Positions 13,438-26,635 of a stretch of 64,000 bases of DNA are shown here, piece by piece. The notes beneath the pieces are model-generated. The model was given only the letters and a program-made list of their open reading frames with translations. It did no database searches and was not told where the DNA came from. A program made the translations under genes and the position numbers. Each line of letters opens with the position of its first letter. The stretch's first letter is position 1. This DNA is from Colias croceus (taxonomy: Eukaryota > Arthropoda > Insecta > Lepidoptera > Pieridae): contig NC_059548.1 in NCBI RefSeq assembly GCF_905220415.1, positions 3,784,501-3,848,500 of the forward strand. The letters are read 5' to 3'.

Positions 13438-14161
13438 TTAAGATTGACAGAGCCTACGTAAATTTATTAAAGCCAGATTTATAATAAAATAACGCTAATA
13501 ATTTATGCTTTGTTAAAATGTATCTGTTGTATCGAGTCTTGAAAAGGATAAATTAATTGGAGTGTAAATTAATTACCATGAATAAAATAAAAATAAGATT
13601 TGTAATGTTGTCTGTGTGTACCAACATAGTTGTTCAACTGCCAAATGGATCTCCAAACGCAATAAACATAAAGTGCTGTCACTATTCTTGAATGCACGAA
13701 TTTTATTAAATGTAAATATCCTCGAATAACACCAATTTGGCATGCATCCGTAGTGCTTGAGTTGACAAATATTATGCAATGCATATGCGGCCAAATCCTT
13801 TAATTGTAACATAACAAATGTAAAACTTCCTTCGTTTTTATATCATTTATATTATACTTATAGTAAATCGGCTGAAAACTCTTCATTCTTCAGTTATACA
13901 AAATCAAATAAAACCTGTTGCCGTAATTAATCTGGCAAACATGAATATTCCATCCATACTTAATATTTATTATTAAATCATTATTTCACACTTGAGTGAT
14001 GGATTAATTTTAGACATTGAAATATTCGCGTATAATCCGTGCGTGAAAGTGCAACGGCTTGCCAAGATCATTTAATAAAATATTTAATATATGTATTAGG
14101 AAATATAATACATACATATTACATACTATGTTAATATTATTAATGCGAATATTATACAGGA
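13438..14161. other. AT-rich stretch, no gene seen
   Basis: Two overlapping minus frames near 13569-13812 are in different phases of the same DNA and show no domain. I treat them as chance. Confidence 0.5.
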
Positions 14162-14330
14162 CTAGCGGTCCGCCCCGGCTTCGCCCGTGGTACATATTAA
14201 CGTTTTCTCTACATAAGAACCATCCTCGTACTTCAAGGAATATAATAAAAAAAGAATTATCGAAATCGGTTCAGCCGTTCTCGAGTTATGGAATTACAAC
14301 GAAAAGTGGCATTGATTTTTATATATTAGA
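14162..14330 (-). mobile_element. CTAG-ended Helitron-like repeat, short subtype
   Basis: On the minus strand it runs from A|TCTAATATATAAAAATC to GGACCGCTAG|T, sharing 'aaccgatttcgataattc' and 'ccttgaagtacgaggatgg' with 17046-17214. Confidence 0.7.
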
Positions 14331-14430
14331 TAACGCATAATAATATACCTATCATTTTGAATCATGCAGTAGGTACTAAATCTGTCTTAATAATTATATG
14401 AGCTTTATGCTTCTAGTAAGTTGGTCTATT

Positions 14431-14466
14431 CACACTTCACAGAACTATTCTCGATATAGTTCTGTG
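14431..14466. mobile_element. Ultra-short hairpin insert flanked by 8-bp repeat
   Basis: A 29-bp hairpin (14438-14466) has ends CACAGAACTA and TAGTTCTGTG. With 7 extra bases (CACACTT) on the left, it is bracketed by GGTCTATT at 14423-14430 and 14467-14474. The same hairpin, with two base differences in the loop, occurs at 28979-29007 with its own, different 8-bp flanking repeat. Eight-bp target duplications are typical of hAT and P elements. I infer a minimal MITE or a deletion derivative. Confidence 0.6.
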
Positions 14467-14474
14467 GGTCTATT

Positions 14475-17045
14475 GGCATGGACCAAATTGTTTGGTTCAT
14501 GCTATTGGACTACATAGGAAGAATTTTTCAGGAATTTCAAAATGTGGTTTACATAATTACCTAGGTCTGGCAAAGGTTTTCCTGCTTTCACAGAAGACTG
14601 CTATCAATAATTTTATTATATTCTCTTATTATACTCTCTCTATATTTTATTATTATACAATATACACATAATTAGGTAGGTAATAATTTTTTTTCTAATA
14701 ATAATTTATATTTTTCTCATATAAGTAATTGAAGTACTTATGTAAAATATTCAAACAGTCGAATGTATGATTGCTTTATTATTAAAAATATGCCAATTAT
14801 TTAATATAGATATTCTTTGCTCCTAAAATAAGACGGTACTATTATATTCGTGACAGAAAAAAAAACAATTATTAGCTACTTTAATAGTTTTTCAATACCA
14901 AATATCTTCTATAGCGTATTGAATTTTCATAGCCGGATGGAACTTTTACTAGGTATCCTTACGGTCTGATATTTTTCAATTACCTGATACCTGCTTTGAT
15001 TATCCTGCCTTCTTTGGCTTATTATCGTCAATATTATATATCCGATTTATTAATGTAATAAACGAGATAAATTTATGAAGAAAAAAATTGGGTTGATATA
15101 TTAATATTGGCTCGTTAATTTAATATTTGTCTAACGTACTTAATTTGTTAAACTTTAGTAATTGTAACTTTAATTAGAAATTCGAATAACCTCTGTTGTT
15201 TGCGAATAATTTCTCGTTGTTAATTATGAAACTTCTCGTTTTGCTTACGAATGATTAGGGTTTGTTGTTTGTCTTAAAGAAGTTATATTCGACGGTGAAG
15301 TTTATTTTGAAATCGAATCTTTCCTTATAACACCAGGATTATATGAGCAAGATTATATATTTGAAATATAAAGGTATAAAGCACTTATTATGTACATAAT
15401 GGGTGCATGGAGCCATCTTGTTTGTTACGAGCCAATAGAAATAACGTCAGAGTAACGTGATACAATACAATGTTTATCAAATAAATTACAATGTTGCATA
15501 ACCGATGCAACGTTAGTTCGATAAATAATAGGATCGTTTGTAGATATTTTTTGATTATATGTCTCATCTATTTTCAAATATTAATATTTGCGTCAAATAA
15601 AGAGTATTTTATTGTGTGGGTACTTTGCACATCATTGACAAATAGGAATCGGACACATTGCGAACAACCATATAATATCGTCATATTAACAGCATCTTTT
15701 AATATATTATGTTCTGGCATAATATCTACAAACAAATTTTAATAGTCGATCTTCTTCATTGTAGAGATACATTATGTAGAGCAAGAAATAACTCCAAATC
15801 TATACCACTTTAAACTCTACCTACTTATTATTATCTCCCAAAAAATTATGTATCTTGAAGTATACTTTGGACTCTTATAAGGTATACGAGTCTATAAAAT
15901 TGGTTTAAGATTTGCTTAAAAATTAAAGCAGTGGTTTTATACAAAAGAAAACTCATCAGTACTATGTTTAAACCTAGGTAAAGACTTAAGTACTTAGAAA
16001 TGTATCAGCCCTACTACGAGGGAAACGAGCAGTAACTAATAACAATGTAGAAAAGAATTTGTATGTAGTCATTGTGAATAGAAACACAAAAGGATAATTA
16101 TTGTGGTTGTCAACAGTGAAGTAACTCACTCTCATAACGGAATACTTAATAATACCCACAACCTAGAGGACAGAGTTGACATAAATTTCAGATCACAAAT
16201 GAAAGGTCAGTGTTATGTAGGCATGATTAATACATAGGTAGGTATGTTATGTCGTGACTATAATATGATAATATAAGTTTAGTGAAGTTAAGTTATCTTC
16301 AAGCAATTGACAACTTTGTCAATTGCTTGAAGTAGACTAGAGTAGTTTTTAAAACAGCTTTTTCAGCATTATGACTTTAATTTGATAAGTACATATTGTG
16401 GGAACTTGAGTACAATGAATGAGAAATGTATTTAAAACATTTAATTAACACCCTTAATTGCAATGTCATATTTTAAAATTATGTTTTGCTTTATAATAAA
16501 ATGTTAGGTTTTATAGTTAAACATAAACTTTAGGGTATTTCGCGTACCTACAAAAGAATATTACATTTGGTCGTTATTATATGAAAAACCAAACTGGAAT
16601 CACAGGCCCTTGGGCGATTTCCTCGTAACTTATAACAAGATTTTATTTAAGGATTCCATCAAAAGAATTATAAGAAAACGAAATAATGCATAATTTATCA
16701 TATCAATCTTTATTTCGGCGAACAACATTCTGAATTTGAGGATATATAACGTTGAAAATTTTAATTTCACACCATTTAATTCTAAATTCATGTGATTAGG
16801 TATAGTTGTAGAGCGTACCTAGCTAGCTATAATTCTTAGATTTTTTCATCCGCCAGGTTTACGTACCGGCTTAAAAAAAAGTAAAAAACATAAATTTTTA
16901 AACATACACAAACTTGCTCGCTTAACCTTCCATTGTATTGGGGGAAATATACTAGGTGTGTCATTTAGTACCTAATCGATACAAGTATATATATCTAATA
17001 CAACATTACAAACAAGCAAAAAAAGAAATAACAAATTATATTGTA
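14475..17045. other. AT-rich stretch with a perfect palindrome
   Basis: No recognised gene. An 83-codon frame at 15491-15742 (+) has no domain. The only clear structure is the hairpin at 16297-16332. Confidence 0.5.
16297..16332. repeat. Perfect 36-bp palindrome (17-bp arms)
   Basis: CTTCAAGCAATTGACAA, a 2-base centre, then its exact reverse complement. Such a palindrome is unexpected by chance. It could be a solo MITE core or a hairpin-forming transcript element. No flanking direct repeat was resolved. Confidence 0.75.
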
Positions 17046-17214
17046 CTAGCGGTCCGCCCCGGCTTCGCCCGTGGTACATGTTTACGTTTTCTCTCCATAA
17101 GAACCATCCTCGTACTTCAAGGAATATAATAAAAAAAATTATCGAAATCGGTTCAGCCGTTCTCGAGTTATGCGCTTACCAACACATTTTAGGATTCATT
17201 TTTATATTATAAGA
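17046..17214 (-). mobile_element. CTAG-ended Helitron-like repeat, short subtype
   Basis: Close relative of 14162-14330: the same GGGGCGGACCGCTAG 3' end and the same 'cggttcagccgttctcgagttatg' core on the plus strand. The A|TCTTATAATATAAAAATG start differs in detail. Confidence 0.7.
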
Positions 17215-17586
17215 TTACTGTAGAGATTTAATAAGGCTTTATCTCAGTAGGTAGCATACAATAAAATATATAATGCATAATCAAGTTACTTACTTCCTTA
17301 TTACTACTTAATCATAAAGATATTGTAATTGTTAGAAACGGAAATACGGTTTTTATCTAGATCTAATTACGTAAAATACTGATAATACCTACTCACCTGC
17401 AATAAACGAACTACCTGAGTCCTGACGTGATTTACATTTATAAGTTTTATACCTAGGTAATATTTAATTTTTACGGTAATTATAATATTATGTTCTGCGG
17501 TGTAGAGCAACCAGTGCAATTTATGTCTCTACGTCTTTTGTTATAACTTAAATTCATCGTAGCTATGTTAATAGAAGTGTATTAAA

Positions 17587-17801
17587 TCTATACTAATATT
17601 ATAAAGAGGAAAGGTTTGTATGTATGTATGCATGGTTTTCACGCATAAACTTCTGAAGCGATTACAATGTAATTTAGCACACTTATAGAGGGTAACTTGG
17701 ATTAACACATAGGATAGGTTTTATCCCGGAAATCCCACGGGAATGGGAACTATGCGGGTTTTTCTTTGAAGACGCGGGCGAAGCCGCAGACGGAAGTCTA
17801 G
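17587..17801 (+). mobile_element. CTAG-ended Helitron-like repeat
   Basis: Begins A|TCTATACTAATATTATAAAG, carries a GTAT tandem tract (TATGTATGTATG), and ends GCGGGCGAAGCCGCAGACGG with AAGTCTAG|T. Non-coding. The minus frame at 17683-17889 is a by-product. Confidence 0.7.
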
Positions 17802-20800
17802 TTGATAATAATTTTTGTTCTGTTATCTCTACAATTCTACAAATTATAATAAGATTTTGTAGAGAGATTGTAGAGCAACCAATATACAATAAGATAATAG
17901 GTACCTATTTCTACGTTTTTTGTGTCAAAATTCATGTTATTATTTTTAATTAATCGCGAAGTTCCTAAAAATGCCATAAGTTTCAAATTAGTTTCATTTA
18001 TTTTGTTAATCAAAACAATCATTTATATATATAATTATAAATAAAAAGTTACCAACATTACGAAAAACAAATTAAATTGTTATAGCATCACCCAAACATA
18101 AAAATAGTCAATAAAAAACTACCCCAACAAATTTTTAAAACATAAATATGAATCATAATATTTAATTTTAACAGTAGCTGTTAGAGAATTATAAATCACA
18201 GTAAAGTAAAGATTTGAGTTTCTCATACTCTTGGTTAATTACTTTTTTATTCACATTTGGAAAATTTGAAATGAAATCTGATTTAATAGAATACAAAAAA
18301 TAATTTTCGGTGGATTCGTCATACCTTAATTAATTATCCGATGTGTCGGAACTGCTCCAGATGTCTTTGTTATAATTGAACAACGAAACAAACGAAATAA
18401 ACATTCAAATTATAATTGATTTATAAAATATAAAAATTAAATAAAACCTTTAAGTAATAAGTAGTCAACAAAAAATCGTAGGAATATCTAAAAAAATACA
18501 CCGTATACCTAGTAAGATTGTAACAACGTATTCATGCGCCAACTGAAATTATTCGATATTCACCTACGTAAGACGCACGTGTAATCATAACTTATGACGT
18601 TTACTTAGCTCATCATTTCAAAGTTTTATCTCACCGTGCCATGTACGCATATGCATTAGATATACACTGTACAACGTAAAAATACTTCAGATTGCACTGT
18701 ACGTATTTGGATTGCAACTCTGTGCCTTGCATCTCAAGGCCAATTGATATTAACGGCTATAATCAAGCAGATTGTGGCTTGAATATTTATTATTGTAACT
18801 TTAATGTCTTCGTTTTAATGCAAATAATGTATTTTTTTGCTGACTTTAGTATTCGAGCATGCTTCGTCTAGCTAGCTGCAGAGACCAGCTTCTATGCTAG
18901 TCTCGCGCGAGTATTATAATATTGTGTATTTTTGATAACTTTAGATTGCACTTTATGTATACAGATAGTACCAATATTTTAACTGCAACCTTGATTTATT
19001 AATTCTAAAGTTAAATTGAACAAATTAGACGGATGTTTAGGTATGTTGTTAAAATTATATTAACCATTTCAATTATGGCTTTATTATACAAATTATCTGT
19101 AATAAACCAACTCTGGACTTAAATATCGTCATTAGTATTAAATCTATTAACTCAGTTGAAGCGCTTAATCAGTGCACCGAGTGCAGTTCAAGGATTTCGA
19201 TATCTATTAAGATTTCATATTATAATAAGATTTATTAACTCATAACTTCATAAGAAACCATAAGTAATTGATAATTCAGTTTAGATATTCCACATCTCGC
19301 TATGAGGTCTTCCAATAATACGAGTATAATTTTGTTGCACTCTGTACATGTCGGTTCATAAATAGTAATGATGTTTCCATACTTTGTTGATTTTCTTCAG
19401 CGGTAAATCCAGTAATATGTTTTGAGAGGAATTAGTTTCAAAAACAAGCAATGAAGCATGTATTTCTTTATTTAATTGGTTAATAATTTTAAGAGATTCT
19501 TTGCATACAAGGAAGTTAGTTTGCAAGAATTACACAAGTAGTAGAATTGAATAAACAAACTACTTGAAATCTAGTTTTTATATAGGTACTACAACTTTTA
19601 ACTGCTTACCACAATGCTTACCACACGCGTTATCATACAAACAATAGGAACTAATCGTATGCATTGATAACGTTTTACTTATTATAATTCACGTTCGTTT
19701 CTCTTTGAAGCCTTGAAGTAATTAATATAAAACTACTGAATACTTTTCCTATTGTGAGACTGAATTTTATATTATGTGTGCAAATATAAATGGTAAGCAT
19801 TAAATCGTCAATTTTAGCGTTAAAAATAAATCGATTAAATGCATTGTATCCGACAGTTTTCTTTTATTAAAGTTAGTTAGCCCTATCATGCTCACAAAGT
19901 AACATAGATTATTTCCGCAGATAGTTTTTAATCTAGCAAAAAAATAACCAGAGGAGTGAACGAACTTCGAAAATTGTATCTTTTTTTAGTATCTTAAGTT
20001 AGTAACTAATAAATACACGTGTCCAATAATAAATTATACATTGGTATACATACGGCTGATAGGACAAACGGCCCAATTTTCATATCGATGTTATTACTGT
20101 ATTATTATGTACGTCGAATCTCCTCTGGCACGTGTAGCTTTCAAAGGGGTTTAATGAAAATTAAAACGTTATAACTCTGTTTCAGATGCCTCGCTGGTTC
20201 CAAGTTAAAAAAATATTTATATTTGTAGATACATATTTATCTTCTCTCCCTAAAAGTTGGTTACCTACTTCGTAATACGCACGTATTATTTTATGTTACC
20301 AAGCCAGAAAGTTACCAAAACTTTGAAATTACTGACTTTCTCTTATTTCTTGAGTTACAAATATTCTATCCACAACAGTTTTTATTTTTATCAAGCTTTT
20401 TTCATTATGTTACATTTTACTATCGTATAATTGTATTATTTTTTTAAAATGTGTTTTACATGCCACATTTGGTATCTTAAGCAAGTCGAATTTGAATCAA
20501 AGTCATGTGGCCATGTTTTGGGAAAGGAATAACTAAGATGACGTTGACGATAATAGGTTTGAATTTTTTAATTATTAATGATATAAATTATATTCAATAT
20601 TATAAGAGAAAATCAACATGAGAAACAATCAACAAGAGCTACATAAATTACGGCCAAGTCTTGAATGCATAAGTATAGTGATACTTACCGCTTAACTCAC
20701 CAAATCCATATAAATACATAACAAGGCTTTTGTAAATATAGAAGTATTGATGATGTATTAAAAATATTTTTTTTTTTCTAAAAGTCTATAACTAGGGTAC

Positions 20801-21059
20801 TACTCATTTCGATCTCCTAAAATGAAACCTGAACAAGCATAAAATAAATGAACTTGACAACCTTTTTAATATCGCAACACGTGCCGGGAAAAGTTCAATT
20901 CATCTAACAAAGAAGTATGATAAACTGGTGCATTATTTTTTCTTCATTGAGTTTCTCACTGAAGCTATTACCTAACACAGAGTCAATAGGTAAGAATTTT
21001 ACAGTTCAGCATTTACATATGAGGCCAAGAAGGTGGCCGTTAGAATTTTAGCAACTTAA
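17802..21059. other. AT-rich stretch, no gene seen
   Basis: About 3.3 kb with no frame, exon or repeat that I can name. A locally less AT-rich patch around 18845-18915 (CTAGCTAGCTGCAGAGACC) is unexplained. Confidence 0.5.
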
Positions 21060-21370
21060 CATGGGGTTCCGGAGATGTTTTTTTTATGTTACATTTGCAA
21101 ATTTAGACATGTTTTTATATGTGTTTGAAAATGATACATTCGTTGTGGGAGCACGCTATGCCACGAATTGGTCCAACTCGCACCCGAGAAGGCCGCAGAC
21201 CGCAGAAGAACTTAGTAAAAGCATATCGTGTTTTGTTACAGAATTCTAAATTTTTGCTCCCTCTTACCAATCCATACCTTTATTGCCTTCGGCAACCCGA
21301 GGCCAGAGGCCCTACCTCTACCTATTCTTTGGCGGATCGCTCATCATTCTGCTAGAAATTCGCCAACCAC
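21060..21370. repeat. Possible retrotransposon 3'-UTR remnant
   Basis: A GC-richer island within AT-rich DNA. The phrase around 21150-21200 (GAGCACGCTATGCCACGAAT...ACTCGCACCC) resembles, from memory, a common lepidopteran LINE 3' region. The two overlapping plus frames here (21061-21249, 21119-21355) are in different phases and show no domain. Low certainty. Confidence 0.3.
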
Positions 21371-21595
21371 CAGCCAGTAATTTAATTTTTATACACCTAC
21401 AATTAGGTACATATATAATATATAGACACATTCCCAACACTTAATATTTACTAAATAACATAAGATTTTTCTCCTTTTTACATAAGAAATATTCAATTCG
21501 CTGCCCATTTTGCTGTTTCTATAATATCATAATATTCCAAAAAATGTCCAAAACTGAATATCTAAAGTCTAAACAATATCGCAATCTGTCATGTT

Positions 21596-21660
21596 ATCTG
21601 GGGGCACGGTAGATCTGGGGGCACGGTAGTGCCCCCGCCAAGACGAACCAAGCGAACAAG
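21596..21660. repeat. 17-bp tandem duplication and GC hairpin
   Basis: ATCTGGGGGCACGGTAG occurs twice head to tail (21596-21612 and 21613-21629). The second copy leads into GTGCCCCC, forming a GGGGGCAC-GGTA-GTGCCCCC hairpin, followed by a GC-rich tract to about 21700. It looks like the end of an old mobile element. Family not identified. Confidence 0.5.
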
Positions 21661-22182
21661 CGAAGCGCACGGCTTTTCTCGAAGCGCTTCGACGTTTTTT
21701 TGAACCCTCATAACTTGGGTTTGGATTATGCTAGATCAACAAAATTTTTGGGATATATTGTCAATAGCAGACTTATTGAACATATTAAGTTTTAATTACA
21801 TTAGCTTTTATACTTCAGATTTTATTTATATCTAAAAAACGCTAATTTCGTCACTGACTCACTGATGATCATCAAAATTCTTAAGGTATTTCCTAATGTC
21901 CTAGAATGCTGAAATTTTGTATGTAAGCTAGTATTAGCACACAAACAACAAAAAAATTATAAAACTTGTAACTTTCATCCCCCAACCCCTTAAACTAGGG
22001 GATGGGAGTTTGTATGAGACCTGTAATTTTAAATTAAATTTTGATGACGCTAGAGGTCTAATCTAATAATCTAAAACTTGGTTCCCCTAGATATATATGT
22101 GTATAGGTACTCCTTGTTAAAAAAAAAAACTTTAATCGACATATAAAATTATGTTACAAACAACTTACAAAAAGAAATGAAA
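21661..22182. other. Continuation of the repeat-like segment, unclassified
   Basis: Phrases such as 'actttcatcccccaaccccttaaa' look repeat-derived, but I cannot name a family. No coding potential. Confidence 0.35.
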
Positions 22183-22607
22183 TCCCACCAAAAACATTTT
22201 CATGTAAAATGTTGCCAAGACGAGCCCATATGACTCGCACTGTCAAAAAGTTATCAGATCTCATGTAGAGCCAAGCTTCTAACACTACACGCCCTAACTC
22301 TACAAGGCCTAACTTCACAAACTTAATCAAAATATGTGGCTTGGCCGTTCGTTACTACAAGAACTATTGTATAACACAAAAGTAATGAACAGTGAATTAA
22401 TTTTTCACCTTACGCCGATGTGAATGTAGCGAAATGGCCAAGCCACATATTTTGACTAAGGTGTAGAGTTTGTGAAGTTAGGCCTTGTAGAGTTAGGGCG
22501 TGTAGTGTTAGAAGCTTGGCTCTACATTAGATCTGATAACTTTTTGACAGTGCGAGTCATATGGGCTCGTCTTGGCAACATTTTACATGAAAATGTTTTT
22601 GGTGGGA
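22183..22607. mobile_element. 425-bp fold-back MITE with TCCCACC...GGTGGGA ends
   Basis: The arms 22183-~22347 and ~22436-22607 are reverse complements (one ~8-9 bp indel) around an ~88-bp loop. The ends TCCCACCAAAAACAT / ATGTTTTTGGTGGGA are identical to the fold-back at 5278-5892, but the remaining stem is unrelated. It is non-coding. The flanks allow at most a 2-bp AT duplication. Confidence 0.85.
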
Positions 22608-24076
22608 TTAATAATAGGTAGGTATTCTTTAGTTGGAAAAAGATCGAGAAGAGAGGGATTGTGATAGTAGAGCAATATTTTTTAATATGTCTTTGTGATA
22701 AGATTAGATATTTCTAATTTTCTTAGAATTCATCCTTCAAAATCCACATCTTACAAAATGATCTCTAGAAAATATTGCGAGAAAACGGGAAATAATAGCC
22801 ATTATACATTGCAAGAAGCTTCATCCGCCTTCACAATAAAAATAAATCATTACGTTTTTCTTTAGATTGTGATATTAAGATTTGTTACTTTTCAATACCA
22901 TTGTCAATAAATTGTCCGGGTATGGCTGGTATCTATAATGTAACAGGTAGGTTCCTTGATTCAAGATTTACTAATAGTTTAGTGACAATAAAGTTTAGCT
23001 GTGATGATTACCACTTTAGGTACTACGGTATTTAATCTTGTGTTTATATAGGTTTATAGTAGGTACATATGAATTTTGTCAATCACAGGTACCTATATTA
23101 TAATATTACCTCTGGTAGTTACCAACTCATTTCCATATTCCAAATTCAAGAGTTAAAGTGCCGAAAAGGTTTCCTTCAATATAAAGATAATATAGTATTG
23201 AAAAAAGAACCCTGAAAAGGACATAGTAAACAATGTAGCCGTATTCATATTTCCAATTTCCTACAATTCTGCATGGTAATATGGTCCCAACGCCCCGTCG
23301 AGCTCGCCATCTGCATCTATTTACATTTTACAATATTGCAATATCCGCATCTATTATCCACAGTGCTTGTGATTTCTCGAAGAATGATCGCCATGATATT
23401 GTAAGCTTATAGCTAATTATATGAAGGCTACCTATCCATTCCTAAGGAAATAGGGACAGATTTTTAAAAACATCACAGATGGATATGATGGATGGATGGA
23501 ACACAGTAGGTATATTATAATTATATTAATTAACTGATGATAACATCTACAGGCCTTATGGCTTGATGATAAAAAAGAGGTGAACCTATATTCTATCGAT
23601 GTAGTTGTAACATTTAGCACAAGTATCTTTATCTAGCAGATATCGTATTTTACAATGTTACATAGTTGAGATGGTGAATATACATTCTATCAGAAATTGT
23701 TTCTCAATAAATTAAGCAGCTAAGTTTCATGAACGCTCATATTTTACGCTTCAACTGCATTACGTAGCGTCTTCTCTAATTCTTTAAATAGAACTTTATA
23801 AGCACTTTTTGCATATGTATGGAGCATTTTCCCTGGGCCATGTTTATACTCGATCGATAAAGTTCACCGTGCAATAAAGTTCATGGTCAGCCACGAAAAA
23901 TAGATTTAAACTTTTGACTATCATGATACTGCGACCTACTATGTGCATAATCACTACATATCTAGTATAATAATACAAAGTACATTTCTCTGTCCCTATG
24001 TACCTATGCTTAAATATTTCAAATTACGCAACGGATTTCGATGCGATTATGTTAATAGATAGAGTGATTGAAGGTA
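22608..24076. other. AT-rich stretch, no gene seen
   Basis: Contains a short GGAT-type tract near 23475-23500. No frame with domain similarity. Confidence 0.5.
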
Positions 24077-24080
24077 TATA

Positions 24081-24478
24081 CAGGGTGTCCTACTGTTGGT
24101 ATACTAAGCTCAAAGGAGGTTATAGTTTTGCATACGCTGAGTACGTAAAAATACTTATAAAATTCCAAACGCAATTTTTTTTCAAATAGATGAATTCTTA
24201 AAACTCTATGTGTACACCCATAACATTAAGCAACCCGCCCAACTTTGCCACCCGCACGTGAGCTATCGTTTAAGATTATGTTTTCATAGACAAAATGCTC
24301 ACATTAGAGAGGCGGTATACGCCGGCTGCGCGAAGCTGGAGAAAAAACATGAATTTTCAGGAAAATTTTAGCAAAAAATTTTGGACGTAATTTTGTTGTT
24401 TAAGTATTTTTTACGTGATCAGTGTATGCAAAGCTACCATTCCCTTCGCGCTTAGTATACTCATAGTGGGACATCCTG
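24081..24478. mobile_element. 398-bp MITE with CAGGRTGTCC termini and TATA duplication
   Basis: The ends CAGGGTGTCCTACTG and (reverse complement of the right end) CAGGATGTCCCACT form an imperfect inverted repeat of about 30 bp that includes GTATACTAAGC on both sides. The element is flanked by TATA at 24077-24080 and 24479-24482. No transposase. The superfamily is uncertain. The frame at 23998-24189 runs into it and is not a gene. Confidence 0.7.
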
Positions 24479-24482
24479 TATA

Positions 24483-25657
24483 ATATGTATAATTTATTAG
24501 TTTATAGTTATCCTTGAAATAAATCACTATAAATGCCTCTTTTATACCATTGCATTGTGGGCAAGGTTCACCGGATGGTAAAAACGACCATCATCCTCCA
24601 TGAACGTTTGCAGAGTTTCTTGCCAGCTCTTCTCTGTAGAAACCACTTACATAAAGTCAAACACAGTCATTCCAACACGCAAAAATATTTTAATTTTTTT
24701 TTTGGGTAAAATAGATTGAGTCTCTCTCCCATTTCTACCACGCTGTTTGGTCAATGTCATAGATTCTAGAATAAAAAAGTTGATTGCTTTTATAAATTGC
24801 TCTATATGCGCGACCAAAGACAATGCTATTTTAATTATGTATATATGGGCCTCAAGCAATTTGCCAATGACAAGGACAATGGTGATTTTTAAACATTCCT
24901 TTATATAAAACGCTATTCCTAACGCCTAACGGTAGGTATGTATAAAAGCGTGTAAATTATTATTTATTTATTTCCACCACAGATCACAGAAACTAAAGGA
25001 TTTCCACTAAATAAAAAAACTGTAACCTTTCTTACAGAGTAACTTACAATTTTACTATTGATATTGTGAACTTAAGTAAAAACATTTTTTTATTGTGTAA
25101 CTAAACACAAGCTAAACATAAACATTATAATTAACATGCTAAATGTTAATTAAAACAGATATTATAGATATATGTATCATATTGTATACAGTCATAAATA
25201 TTCAATGTGATAAATATGCCCCTACATTATACTGTGTATACTGTGATTATGCTTATACAAAATTCAGTAGGTACGTATAGATTATATTGACTGTTGACAT
25301 GATTGCAACGTGACCGTTATATCATAATATCAAAGGACAACATAGAACGTCGGTGGTCGTTTATTTTCATAATAATTATTAACATTTTCTCTCAATTTCG
25401 AAGTCAGAAACAATAACATATCCGAGAGAAAAATGAGAGCAGATAATAAATAAGTATGTCTACAGTTCCTGTAATGAAAAAACGGCTTCCGGCTTTCAAT
25501 AAAATACATACCTCATACCTATGTAAATTATTTTATCTCATCTCTCTGAGTGAATTTTTGAGGATGTGAGGCGTAATCACTATATCTGACTTTGAAAATT
25601 ATATTATAAATAATGATATGTACCTATTACCTGTATATGAAAAGTCATTATTATTAA
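24483..25657. other. AT-rich stretch, no gene seen
   Basis: A moderately GC-rich piece at 24550-24650 ('caaggttcaccggatgg', 'cttgccagctcttctctg') looks repeat-derived, but I cannot identify it. Confidence 0.45.
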
Positions 25658-25879
25658 TCCATACTATTATTATAAATGCGAAAGTAACTCTGTCTGTTTG
25701 TCTGTCTGTTACTCAATCACGCCTTAACTACTGAACCGATTTGCATGAAATTTGGTATAGAGATATTTTGATACTCGAGAAAGGACATAGCATAGGTTTT
25801 ATCCCGGAAATCCCACGGGAACGGGAACTATGCGGGTTTTTCTTTGACTGCGCGAGCGATGCCGCGGGTGGAAAGCTAG
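25658..25879 (+). mobile_element. CTAG-ended Helitron-like repeat
   Basis: Begins A|TCCATACTATTATTATAAATG, has a CTGT microsatellite (CTGTCTGTTTGTCTGTCTG) and ends GGGTGGAAAGCTAG|T. The 3' hairpin is slightly decayed (GCGCGAGCGATGCCGCGGG). Confidence 0.75.
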
Positions 25880-26635
25880 TATAAAATATTCGTTAGATTT
25901 TCAGTTCTATATCTTTATATTAACAATTACATATCGATTATTTTCTAAACAAAAATTAAAGCGTTATTGATTTTCAAGAATTAACTCATATTTTCCGTAT
26001 AATAATGTTCAACTTTATGTCTATTTATTATTATTTGTTAGTTTTCCTTTCCATTTTATAATTATATACAGAACCTTTAACATTAAATAATAATTATAAA
26101 TGCTCAAATACTTCATATATATTATCTACTTTACATTTTTATATCGCTCTTTGTTGCTTTGTATATTAATTAAAATGTAACAAGTATGTAAATGACATTA
26201 CATTGTAACAATTGTCATGTTTATTAATAAATATGTAGATAAAGGAATACAAGTTTATTATATAAAGTTTAAAATTTTTACATAAAATATTCTTACTTTA
26301 TATTTAACGGCAATAATTTCATCAAGTGATTTTCAATGACATCAGCTAAAGATTTATTTGAAAAGTAAATATGTAGTAAATATGAACAGAAAAAGGCAAT
26401 TAAGTTTAAAGGAGAATTAATTAAAATAGAAAGAAGAAGCATTTTGTTGCATTGAGTTCCATGCTGTGGTTCCATGATTATCATTTTATTAAAATAAACA
26501 AATGAAAATTTTCACTTTGCGAGGAAAATTGTTTTAATTAAACAAAATTAAATTAAATCCGGCCTCATTCGTACTCGATCCTTATCAAACCTTGAAAGGC
26601 CATTTGATGTTTTGTTATTCCTTACATCAAACTAA

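Noticed and set aside
21061..21355. Two overlapping plus frames of 62 and 78 codons
   Set aside because: They use different phases of the same GC-richer, repeat-like DNA and show no domain.
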